In this document: positions 13,072 through 20,943 of the stretch, piece after piece | Layout: each line of letters starts with the position of its first letter | Numbering within the stretch: the first letter of the stretch is position 1 | NCBI GenBank assembly: GCA_035574155.1 | Contig: DATLZD010000086.1 | Span: 1-26,170, forward strand | Source: HRBIN24 sp035574155 | GTDB lineage: Bacteria > Chloroflexota > Dehalococcoidia > SM23-28-2 > HRBIN24 | DNA length: 26,170 nt | Reading direction: 5' to 3' | Notes under the pieces: generated by a model | The model's input: only the letters and a program-made list of their open reading frames with translations | Told to the model about the DNA's origin: nothing | Databases searched by the model: none | Made by a program: the position numbers and the translations under genes

Positions 13072-14973
13072 CTAGACCCTCACCGCCAGCACGACAGCGG
13101 CCGCCACCAACGCCCCGGCGGCGATGGCCAGGGCATAATTGGGCAGCCGCCCCGTCTGCAGGAACTTCAGCTCGAAGCCGGAGAAGGCGGCCAGCCCCGC
13201 TGTCCCGTCTACCCCCGTATCGTTGACCACCACCCGGTCGAACCAGGCGATGGCCCTCCCGAGGGCCAGCACGATGCGGTCGATGACCCACTGGTAGGCC
13301 TCGTCGATGTAGTACTTGTGCCACAGGAGCTGATATACGGGACGAAAGCGTTGGGCCAGGAGCTGAGCGGGCCGCGCCTCCCCCCACCACGCCCAGCCCG
13401 CCACCGCCAGCCCCGCCACCACCGAGACGATGGAGGCCACGGCTATGGCCGAGGGGAACTTCAGCTCCACCGGCTCCTCGAAGAACACGAACTTGCCAAT
13501 GCTGCCGGGGAAGCCCAGGGCCTCCCCCACCCCATCGAAGGCCCAGAAGCCCGCCACCACCGAAATGGCCGCCAGGGCCAGCACCGGCAGGAGCATGACC
13601 GGCGGCGCCTCGTGGGCATGCTCGTAGGCGTGGTGGTCCCGCGGCCGCCCGGTGAAGGTCAGGATGTAGAGGCGGGCCATGTAGACAGCCGTCAGGAAGG
13701 CGCTGAAGGCCACTAGCGCCGTCACCGCGGCGTTCTGGTGCTCGCTCACCCCGTGCAGGATGGCGTCCTTGGCCCAGAAGCCGGAGAAGGGGATGAGGGC
13801 AGCCATGGACAGGACCCCCACGCCGAAGGCGGCCGCCGTCTGGGGCATCTTGGCCGCCAGGCCGCCCAGTTGGGTCACCTCCTGGCGGTCGGTGGCATGG
13901 ATGACGTTGCCCGCCGCCATGAACAGCAGGGCCTTGAAGAAGCCGTGGACGAACAGGTAGAACATGGCCGCCGTCACGTCACGGGAGCCAAGGGCCACCA
14001 TCATCAGCCCCAGGCTGTTGAGGGTGGAGTAGGCCACCACCCGCTTGATGTCGGTGGCCACCAGGCCGATGGTGGCCGACATCAGCACCGTCGTCAGGCC
14101 CAAGGCCGTCACCACGTGCAGGGCCACCGGGTCGGCCAGGTCGAACAGGGGCATGGTGCGGGCCACCAGGTAGACGCCAGCCACCACCATGGTAGCGGCG
14201 TGGATGAGGGCCGAAACGGGCGTCGGCCCCTCCATGGCGTCAGGGAGCCAGACGTGCAGCGGGAACTGGGCCGACTTGCCCACCGCCCCGGCAAAGAGCA
14301 GCAGCACCGCCAGGGTCAGGTATTCGCGGCTGTAGCCCCCCGCCTCGGCGAACTCGAATATCTCCTTCAGGTTGAAGGTGCCGGCCTCACGCCACAGCAG
14401 CACGATGCCGATGAGGAAGCCCACATCGCCGATGCGGGTGGTAATGAAGGCCTTCTTGGCCGCCTCCGCTGCCGACCGCCGCTCGTGCCAGAAGCCGATG
14501 AGCAGGAAGGAGCAGAAGCCCACCCCCTCCCAGGCGGCATAGAGGAGCAGCAGGTTGTCGGCCAGCACCAGGGTGGCCATGGAGGCCACGAACAGGCTCA
14601 TGGCGGCGAAGAACCAGCCGTAGCGCGGGTCACCCTTCATGTAGCCTGTGGAGTAGAGGAAGATGAGGGTGCCCACGAAGGTGACCACCGCCAGCATCAC
14701 CGCCGAGAGCTGGTCGAACAGGAAACCCAGGGTCACGTGGAAGGTCCCGAAGCGCAGCCAGTCGATGCCCGAGGCCACCCCCGCAAAAGGCCCCTCGTCC
14801 AGGGCGCCCAGCAGGTCGGCCAGCATGAAGGCGTAGAGGACAAAGCTGGCGGCCACGGCACCCACCGCCAGCCAATCGCCCCGCCGCGGGAGGTAGGGGC
14901 CCAACAGCAGCAGAAGGACAAAGGCCCCGAAGGGCAGCGTCGGCAGCAGCCAGGCGTGTTCCATGCCTACCAT
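13072..14973 (-). CDS. nuoL: NADH-quinone oxidoreductase subunit L
   Basis: A 633-residue membrane subunit, the distal proton pump of complex I. Visible signatures are AAWEGVGFCSFLLIGFWHER, FAGAVGKSAQFPLHVWLPDAMEGPTPVSALIHAATMVVAGVYLVAR, DIKRVVAYSTLNSLGLMMVALG, FFKALLFMAAGNVIHATDRQEVTQLGGL and GFWAKDAIL. The C-terminal part includes the amphipathic lateral-helix region and a final membrane anchor. The first ATG (14973) overlaps the nuoK stop; ATG 14964 (MEHAWLL) is an equally likely start and gives a more typical N-terminus. Length is normal for the family. Confidence 0.95.
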   Translation of the reverse strand: MVGMEHAWLLPTLPFGAFVLLLLLGPYLPRRGDWLAVGAVAASFVLYAFMLADLLGALDEGPFAGVASGIDWLRFGTFHVTLGFLFDQLSAVMLAVVTFVGTLIFLYSTGYMKGDPRYGWFFAAMSLFVASMATLVLADNLLLLYAAWEGVGFCSFLLIGFWHERRSAAEAAKKAFITTRIGDVGFLIGIVLLWREAGTFNLKEIFEFAEAGGYSREYLTLAVLLLFAGAVGKSAQFPLHVWLPDAMEGPTPVSALIHAATMVVAGVYLVARTMPLFDLADPVALHVVTALGLTTVLMSATIGLVATDIKRVVAYSTLNSLGLMMVALGSRDVTAAMFYLFVHGFFKALLFMAAGNVIHATDRQEVTQLGGLAAKMPQTAAAFGVGVLSMAALIPFSGFWAKDAILHGVSEHQNAAVTALVAFSAFLTAVYMARLYILTFTGRPRDHHAYEHAHEAPPVMLLPVLALAAISVVAGFWAFDGVGEALGFPGSIGKFVFFEEPVELKFPSAIAVASIVSVVAGLAVAGWAWWGEARPAQLLAQRFRPVYQLLWHKYYIDEAYQWVIDRIVLALGRAIAWFDRVVVNDTGVDGTAGLAAFSGFELKFLQTGRLPNYALAIAAGALVAAAVVLAVRV

Positions 14974-15275
14974 CGCAGGGTGTCCACCTCGTCCACGTTG
15001 GCCGTGGCCCGGTTGCGGAACAGCCGCAGGACGATGGCCAGGGCCAGGCCCACCTCAGCGGCGGCCACGGTGATGACGAATATGGCGAAGATGAGGCCCC
15101 GGAACTCCTGCGGCGCCAGATAGGCAGCGAAGGCCACGAAGTTGATGCTCACCGCCTGCAGCATCAGCTCCACCGACATCAGGATGAGGACGGCGCTGCG
15201 CCGGGCCAGCACCCCATAGACCCCCAAGGCGAAGAGGATGGCCCCCAGGACCAGAAAGTGCTGGATGGGGATCAT
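14967..15275 (-). CDS. nuoK: NADH-quinone oxidoreductase subunit K
   Basis: A 102-residue, three-helix membrane subunit. The sequence FLVLGAILFALGVYGVLARRSAVLILMSVELMLQAVSINFVAFA carries the conserved glutamate in MSVELML. The second helix pair ends FVITVAAAEVGLALAIVLRLFRN with the second functional glutamate. The start overlaps the nuoJ stop by four bases. Length and residues are fully typical. Confidence 0.95.
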   Translation of the reverse strand: MIPIQHFLVLGAILFALGVYGVLARRSAVLILMSVELMLQAVSINFVAFAAYLAPQEFRGLIFAIFVITVAAAEVGLALAIVLRLFRNRATANVDEVDTLRW

Positions 15276-15778
15276 TCCTCGCCCTCCTCCACCCGGGCCA
15301 GGATGACGGCCCCCACCAGGGCCACGATGAGCACCAGCGACGCCACCTCGAAGGGCACCGACCAGTTGCGGAAGAGGGAGCGCCCGAGCTCCTGGGCCGG
15401 CACCAGGTGGATCTGCTCGCTGGCACCCAGGGCCGCCCAGTCGGTGGTGACGATGGCCGTCACCAGCAGCCCCAAAAGGGCCGAGGCCAGGAGGAACGCC
15501 AGGGGCCGCTGGGGGCTGTCCACGCGCTGGGGCACGTCCCGTGCCCGGGTCAGCATCAGCACGAAGAGGACGAGGATGGTCACGGCGGCGCCGTAGATGA
15601 GGACCTGGACGATGGCCAGGAACTCGGCCGCCAGCAAGAGGAAGATGCCGGCCACACCCAGGAGGGCCACGATGAGGAAGAGGGCGGCGTAGACGACGTT
15701 GCGGGCCAGCACCACCCCCAGGCCGCCCAGGGCCGTTACTGCCGCAACAACGTAGAAGATCCCCTCTTCCAGAGTCAT
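15272..15778 (-). CDS. nuoJ: NADH-quinone oxidoreductase subunit J
   Basis: A 168-residue membrane subunit with five hydrophobic segments. The conserved LLLAAEFLAIVQVLIYGAAVTILVLFVLMLT includes the mobile helix 3 region of NuoJ/ND6. It overlaps nuoK by four bases and is preceded by a 119-bp gap after nuoI, the largest gap in the operon. The C-terminus FEVASLVLIVALVGAVILAR is normal. Confidence 0.93.
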   Translation of the reverse strand: MTLEEGIFYVVAAVTALGGLGVVLARNVVYAALFLIVALLGVAGIFLLLAAEFLAIVQVLIYGAAVTILVLFVLMLTRARDVPQRVDSPQRPLAFLLASALLGLLVTAIVTTDWAALGASEQIHLVPAQELGRSLFRNWSVPFEVASLVLIVALVGAVILARVEEGEE

Positions 15779-15811
15779 CCCGTCAATGCCCTGGGGCGCT
15801 ACGCAGAGAGT

Positions 15812-15832
15812 GCCGGGGGAAGTCCCCCCGGC
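15812..15832 (-). repeat. Hairpin in the nuoI-nuoJ intercistronic gap
   Basis: GCCGGGGG (15812-15819) and CCCCCGGC (15825-15832) form a perfect 8-bp stem with a 5-base loop. The 119-bp gap at 15779-15897 is exceptional in an operon otherwise joined by overlaps or gaps of a few bases. No U-run follows on the transcribed strand, so an mRNA processing or stability element is more likely than a terminator. No promoter or ORF was recognised in the rest of the gap. Confidence 0.45.
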
Positions 15833-15897
15833 CCACCATCATAGCGCCCCCGCTCGTAAGGCTCTAGCCCTAGCTCTCCTCCGCCGCGGTCCTGCTG

Positions 15898-16431
15898 CTA
15901 CTCCTCCTCGCCGCCCCTCTCGGCGCCCTCGCCCTTGGGCCGCCAACCGCTGTGGGCCACTCCCATAGGCTCCCGGAAGGGGTTCTTGAGCTGGCCCGTC
16001 TTGGACGGCCGCAGGAGGGCCTCCAGGTCCATTATCAGGTCCTGGCGGTCAAAGCGGGACATCTCCACGCTGCGCCAGGTGTTGTCCATGACGATGGCGT
16101 CGAAGTTGCACACTTCCACGCAGATGTCGCAACGCATGCAGCGGGCGTAGTCGATGTAGAAGGTGTCCACGATCTTCTTGCGCGGGCTCTTGCCCTCGGC
16201 GTATTTGGGGTTGTCCTTCATCGTCACCGTCATGCAGTCGGTGGGGCAGTAGCGTGCGCACACCTGACAGCCGGTGCAGAAGGGCTCGTCATGCTCGAAG
16301 TCCCACAGCAGCGTCGGGAAGCCCCGTGACCGCTGGGGCAGCTCCTTCCTCTCGGTGGGGTACTGGACGGTGACCGGCTTGCGGGCGGCTATGCCCACAC
16401 TGGCAGCGATGGTCTTGAGGATGCCCAGCAT
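15898..16431 (-). CDS. nuoI: NADH-quinone oxidoreductase subunit I (8Fe ferredoxin type)
   Basis: A 177-residue iron-sulfur subunit of the connecting module, which passes electrons to NuoB. Two [4Fe-4S] motifs are intact: Cys52-x2-Cys55-x2-Cys58-x3-Cys62-Pro and Cys98-x2-Cys101-x2-Cys104-x3-Cys108. The N-terminal amphipathic helix and TVQYPTERKELPQRSRGFP are typical. The C-terminal 20 residues are Glu/Gly rich. It starts directly after nuoH (one base between stop and ATG). In a complex without NuoEFG, NuoI is the likely docking point for the electron donor, for example ferredoxin; that is an inference. Confidence 0.94.
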   Translation of the reverse strand: MLGILKTIAASVGIAARKPVTVQYPTERKELPQRSRGFPTLLWDFEHDEPFCTGCQVCARYCPTDCMTVTMKDNPKYAEGKSPRKKIVDTFYIDYARCMRCDICVEVCNFDAIVMDNTWRSVEMSRFDRQDLIMDLEALLRPSKTGQLKNPFREPMGVAHSGWRPKGEGAERGGEEE

Positions 16432-16432
16432 G

Positions 16433-17568
16433 TCAGACCCTCACCTCTCTCGTGCTTGCCGCGGCAACGGCCAGCGGACGCCGCACCGGGGCCGGTCGCC
16501 GCACCATGCGATAGGTCAGCAACATGGCGGCCACAGCGCCGGCACCGGAAAGGACGCCTAGCACCACGTCCGGCCAGTCGTAGACCAGCACCAGGCCGTT
16601 GGCGATGATCTGGTAGAAGGCCAGGGGCAGCAGCACCTGCCACGAGTAGGCCATCAGCTGGTCGATGCGCAGCCGCGGGAGGATGGCCCTGGCCCAGAAG
16701 AAGAAGAGGATGAACAGCGCTGTCTTGATGGCCATCAGGGGCACCTGCAGCGCCGGCCCCACCTCGTTGCCCAGGGGCCAGTTCCAGCCCCCCAGAAAGA
16801 CGATGGCCGTCAGGGCCGACAGGAGCACCAGATTGACGTATTCGGCCATCATGAACATGGCCCAGCGCATGCCCGAGTATTCCACGAAGGGGCCGCCCAC
16901 CACCTCCGACTCGGCCACCGGGATGTCGAAGGGCTGACGGTACAGCTCGGCCAGGGCAGCCACGGTGAAGATGAAGAAGGCCAGGGGCTGCCAGACGATG
17001 TAAGGCACCCGCCCCTGCCCGTCCACCAGCTGGACCAGGTCGAGGCTGCCGCGGCCGCCGTCGGGGGTGTGGGCCACCATGGCCACCGCCACCGCCGCCA
17101 TGACCAGCGGTATCTCGTAGCTGATGAGCTGGGCAGCGGAGCGCATGGCCCCCAGTATGGCGTACTTGTTGTCGGACCCCCAGCCGGCCATCACCAGCCC
17201 CACGATGGAGAGGGTGGATACGGCCAGGATGAAGAAGAGGCCCAAGGCCAGGTTGCGCACGAACAGGTCGTCGGTCAGGGGCAGCGTCACCAGCGCCACC
17301 ACCGTGGGCACCACTACTACATAGGGCGCCAGCTCAAAGGTCCAGCGGTCGGCGCTGTGGGGCCGCACGTCCTCCTTGGTCAGCAGCTTGATGGTGTCGG
17401 CCACCGCCTGCAGGGTGCCGTAAGGCCCCACCCGCATGGGGCCCAGGCGGTTCTGGACGCGGCCGATGACCTTCCGCTCCAGGTAGTTGAGGACGATGAC
17501 AGCCAGGGGGATAGCCACGGCGATGACCAGCAGCCGCAGCAGCCCGTCCAGCCACGGGTTGTCACCGA

Positions 17569-17572
<4 letters not shown>
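16433..17572 (-). CDS. nuoH: NADH-quinone oxidoreductase subunit H
   Basis: A 379-residue membrane subunit that forms part of the quinone-binding channel. Signatures are LNYLERKVIGRVQNRLGPMRVGPYGTLQAVADTIKLLTKED near the N-terminus, LVMAGWGSDNKYAILGAMRSAAQLISYEIPL, and RQPFDIPVAESEVVGGPFVEYSGMRWAMFMMAEY. These include the conserved charged residues of the E-channel. It starts at GTG 17572, overlapping the nuoD stop by four bases. Canonical nuo operons place nuoE, nuoF and nuoG between nuoD and nuoH; here there is no room for them. Confidence 0.95.
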
Positions 17573-18705
<1,133 letters not shown>

Positions 18706-18714
18706 GGCGGGCCG

Positions 18715-19839
18715 CTAGCCTCCTTCCCCTTCCTCCTCCAGGCGGCGCAGGGCCTCCTGGACGTATTTGCGCTCCTCCTCGCCGCTGAGGCCCTTGGCGC
18801 GGGCCTCCTCCCGGGCCCTCTTGATGACCTCGGCCTTGCGCTGGGCCAGGGCGATGCGGGCCGCCTTGTCGGCGGCGCTGAGGGGTGCCTTGCCCTCGGT
18901 GGCGGGCCGGGGGGGAGGGGAAGGGGCCTGGGCGGCCCCCGCCTCCTGCTCGAAGCGGCGCAGGGCCTCCTGGACGAACTTGCGCTCCTCCTCGCCGCTG
19001 AGGCCCTTGGCGCGGGCCTCCTCCCGGGCCTTCTTGATGACCTCGGCCTTCTGCTGGGCCAGGGCCACCTTCTGGGCCCGCTCGTCGCCGGCAGCGGGCC
19101 GCGCCGCCGGCGCTGCCGCTGGGGCCGCCGCCTCTTTAGCCATCTCCTCCTCGAAGCGCTTGAGGGCCTCCTGGACGTATTTGCGCTCCTCCTCCGGCGG
19201 CAGCCCTTTGGCGCGGGCCTCCTCGCGGGCCTTCTTGATGACCTCGGCCTTGCGCTGGGCCAGGGCCACCTTCTGGGCCTTCTCGTCCACCACCTCGGGG
19301 GCGCCGGCCGGGGCGGCCATGGCCGCCAGGCGCTCCACCTGCTCCAGCAGGTTCTCCTGCCAGTCCTCGATCTCGGCCAAGGGGTGGCTCTTGCGCAGGG
19401 GGTAGTAGCCCAGCCCCTCCTCGGTGAGAAGGGGACGCAAGTCGGGGTGCCCCTCGAAGACGATGCCGAACATCTCCCAGGCCTCGCGCTCGTGCCAGTC
19501 GGCGGCCTTCCAGAGGTGGACGACGCTGGGGACGCGGGGGTCGTCGGCTGGGGCACGCACCTTGACAGCGATGGTGTGGCCGTGACGGAAGGAGCGGAGG
19601 TGGTAGACCACCTCCAGCTCGTCCAGGTAGTCCACCCCCGACAGGCAGCGCAGGTAGTCGAAGGCCAGGCGTTCGTCCTCCTTGAGGGCGGTCATGAGGC
19701 GGAGCAGGTGCTCCCGGGGCACCGTCACCGCCGGATCGAGGGGGGTCGGCACGTACTCGAAGGGCACGTCGGGCAGGGCCTCCCTCAGGAGCTCCAGCAC
19801 GGGAGGCAGGGCCTGGCCGGTGGCGGTGCCCTCGCTCAT
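18715..19839 (-). CDS. nuoC: NADH-quinone oxidoreductase subunit C with a C-terminal three-repeat extension
   Basis: A 374-residue protein. Residues 1-160 are a complete 30-kDa subunit of complex I, with LRCLSGVDYLDELEVVYHL and the signature LWKAADWHEREAWEMFGIVFEGHPDLRPLLTEEG at about 109-142. A normal NuoC ends near residue 160-200. Here residues 186-370 consist of three 47-residue repeats (186-232, 253-299, 324-370), joined by Ala/Pro-rich linkers of 20 and 24 residues. Each repeat has a Lys/Arg/Glu-rich helical pattern: a first helix around LAQRKAEVIKKAREEARAKGL, a turn, then a second helix around EEERKYVQEALRRFE. They are predicted soluble helical hairpins or short coiled coils. The frame is uninterrupted and the gene sits between nuoB and nuoD in normal order. 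The function of the extension is unknown; a docking or assembly role is a guess. Confidence 0.92.
   Translation of the reverse strand: MSEGTATGQALPPVLELLREALPDVPFEYVPTPLDPAVTVPREHLLRLMTALKEDERLAFDYLRCLSGVDYLDELEVVYHLRSFRHGHTIAVKVRAPADDPRVPSVVHLWKAADWHEREAWEMFGIVFEGHPDLRPLLTEEGLGYYPLRKSHPLAEIEDWQENLLEQVERLAAMAAPAGAPEVVDEKAQKVALAQRKAEVIKKAREEARAKGLPPEEERKYVQEALKRFEEEMAKEAAAPAAAPAARPAAGDERAQKVALAQQKAEVIKKAREEARAKGLSGEEERKFVQEALRRFEQEAGAAQAPSPPPRPATEGKAPLSAADKAARIALAQRKAEVIKRAREEARAKGLSGEEERKYVQEALRRLEEEGEGG
18730..18870 (-). repeat. NuoC extension repeat 3 (47 codons)
   Basis: Encodes NuoC residues 324-370. It differs from repeat 2 mainly in the first eight residues (DKAARIAL against ERAQKVAL) and a few substitutions. 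The shared core AEVIKRAREEARAKGLSGEE is almost unchanged, also at DNA level. Confidence 0.85.
18943..19083 (-). repeat. NuoC extension repeat 2 (47 codons)
   Basis: Encodes NuoC residues 253-299. It shares the turn KGLSGEEERK with repeat 3 and the first-helix sequence AQKVALAQ with repeat 1, so it links the two in a duplication series. Confidence 0.85.
19144..19284 (-). repeat. NuoC extension repeat 1 (47 codons)
   Basis: Encodes NuoC residues 186-232. It is the repeat nearest the 30-kDa domain and has KGLPPEEERK in the turn instead of KGLSGEEERK. It is followed by an Ala/Pro linker of 20 residues. Confidence 0.85.
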
Positions 19840-19843
19840 GGCG

Positions 19844-20458
19844 CTAGCGCCCGACCTTGCCCCTTTCCTCCATGATCTTCTTCTGGAGGGCGAGGAAGGC
19901 GTCCATCAGGGCCTCGGGCCGCGGGGGGCAGCCGGGCACGTAGACGTCCACCGGGATTATCTTGTCCACCCCCTGCAGCACCCGGTCGTAGCGGGTGTAG
20001 GGGCCGCCGTTGGTGGCGCAGGCCCCCATGGAGATGACCCACTTGGGGTTGGGCATCTGCTCGTAGAGCAGCTTCACCGCCGGGGCCATCTTCTTGGTGA
20101 CGGTCCCCGAGACGATCATGACGTCACACTGGCGCGGCGAAGGCCAGGGGATGATGCCGAACCGGTCCAGGTCGTGCCGGGCCATGTAGGTGGCGATCAT
20201 CTCGATGGCGCAGCAGGCCAGCCCAAAGGTGAGGGGCCACAGGGAGTTCTTGCGCCCCCAGGCGATGAGCCAGTCGGCCGGCAGCTGGATGATGCCCGGC
20301 AGGAGCTGACGGTAGAGGGCCTTGGGGCGGGCATGGGCCTCCGGCGCCGGGGTCAGGGACTTGACCTCGTGCACCACCTCGGGGGGCACCACGTCGGAGC
20401 GCGCCCCGGGAGGGTCGTCCCGCACCTCGTAGACCTGCAGGGGCCGTCGCTGGACCAT
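19844..20458 (-). CDS. nuoB: NADH-quinone oxidoreductase subunit B
   Basis: A 204-residue subunit that carries the terminal N2 [4Fe-4S] cluster. Cys82, Cys83, Cys147 and Cys177 are in the expected motifs (GLACCAIEM, MGACATNGG, VPGCPPRPE). The first 50 residues are a polar, Pro-rich extension that many homologues lack; the conserved fold begins near residue 52. ATG 20458 lies seven bases after the nuoA stop. The gene ends four bases before the nuoC start. Confidence 0.95.
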   Translation of the reverse strand: MVQRRPLQVYEVRDDPPGARSDVVPPEVVHEVKSLTPAPEAHARPKALYRQLLPGIIQLPADWLIAWGRKNSLWPLTFGLACCAIEMIATYMARHDLDRFGIIPWPSPRQCDVMIVSGTVTKKMAPAVKLLYEQMPNPKWVISMGACATNGGPYTRYDRVLQGVDKIIPVDVYVPGCPPRPEALMDAFLALQKKIMEERGKVGR

Positions 20459-20465
20459 CAGCTAT

Positions 20466-20840
20466 CTACCTCCATTGCAGGACGCCCTTGCGCCAGGCAT
20501 AGAGGAGCCCGAAGCCAAGGATGACGATGAACACCAGCATCTCGTAGAAGGCCATGGCCCCCACGTCCAGGAAGCTGAGGGCCCAGGGGAACAGGAACAC
20601 GGCCTCTATGTCAAAGATGAGGAAGAGGATGGCGAACAGGTAGTAACGGAAGTGGATCTGGAAGCGGCCGCGGCCGATGGGCAGCATGCCGCACTCGTAG
20701 GTCAGGCCCTTGGGCCGCGTCCGCTGTCGGGGGGAGAGGACTAGGTTAGCCAGGAGGGCACCGCCCACCAGCACGAAGCCGAGGACGGTGGCGATCAGGA
20801 CCGCGGTATACTGCTCGAACAGGGCCTGGACGTCTGGCAC
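20466..20840 (-). CDS. nuoA: NADH-quinone oxidoreductase subunit A
   Basis: A three-helix membrane subunit of about 124 residues. The signature RPKGLTYECGMLPIGRGRFQIHFRYYLFAILFLIFDIEAVFLFPWA is unmistakable, with the conserved YECG loop and the FDIEAVFL helix. GTG 20840 is preferred because GAGG lies about six bases upstream; GTG 20858, six codons earlier, is an alternative without a Shine-Dalgarno. It is the first gene of the operon, behind a well-formed promoter. Confidence 0.93.
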   Translation of the reverse strand: MPDVQALFEQYTAVLIATVLGFVLVGGALLANLVLSPRQRTRPKGLTYECGMLPIGRGRFQIHFRYYLFAILFLIFDIEAVFLFPWALSFLDVGAMAFYEMLVFIVILGFGLLYAWRKGVLQWR

Positions 20841-20886
20841 CGCTGGCCTCGACCCCACATGTTACAGGATTGTTCCATCCTCCACA

Positions 20887-20915
20887 AGCATACTCCCCCC
20901 CGCCTATAGCGTCAA
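20887..20915 (-). promoter_or_regulatory. Predicted sigma70-type promoter of the nuo operon
   Basis: On the minus strand TTGACG (20910-20915) is followed after exactly 17 bases by TATGCT (20887-20892). Transcription would start near 20880, about 40 nt before the chosen nuoA start. The leader has a small hairpin, AGGAT/ATCCT with a 6-base loop at about 20866-20881. The TTGACG sequence lies just after a T-rich stretch downstream of the valS stop. Confidence 0.7.
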
Positions 20916-20943
20916 TAAAAGAAGGGATGGCTTCGCAAACGCC

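Noticed and set aside
18730..19284. Sequence repeats in nuoC as a CRISPR-like or mobile element
   Set aside because: The repeats are in frame, 141 bp long, joined by Ala/Pro-coding linkers and translated as part of NuoC, so they are protein repeats.
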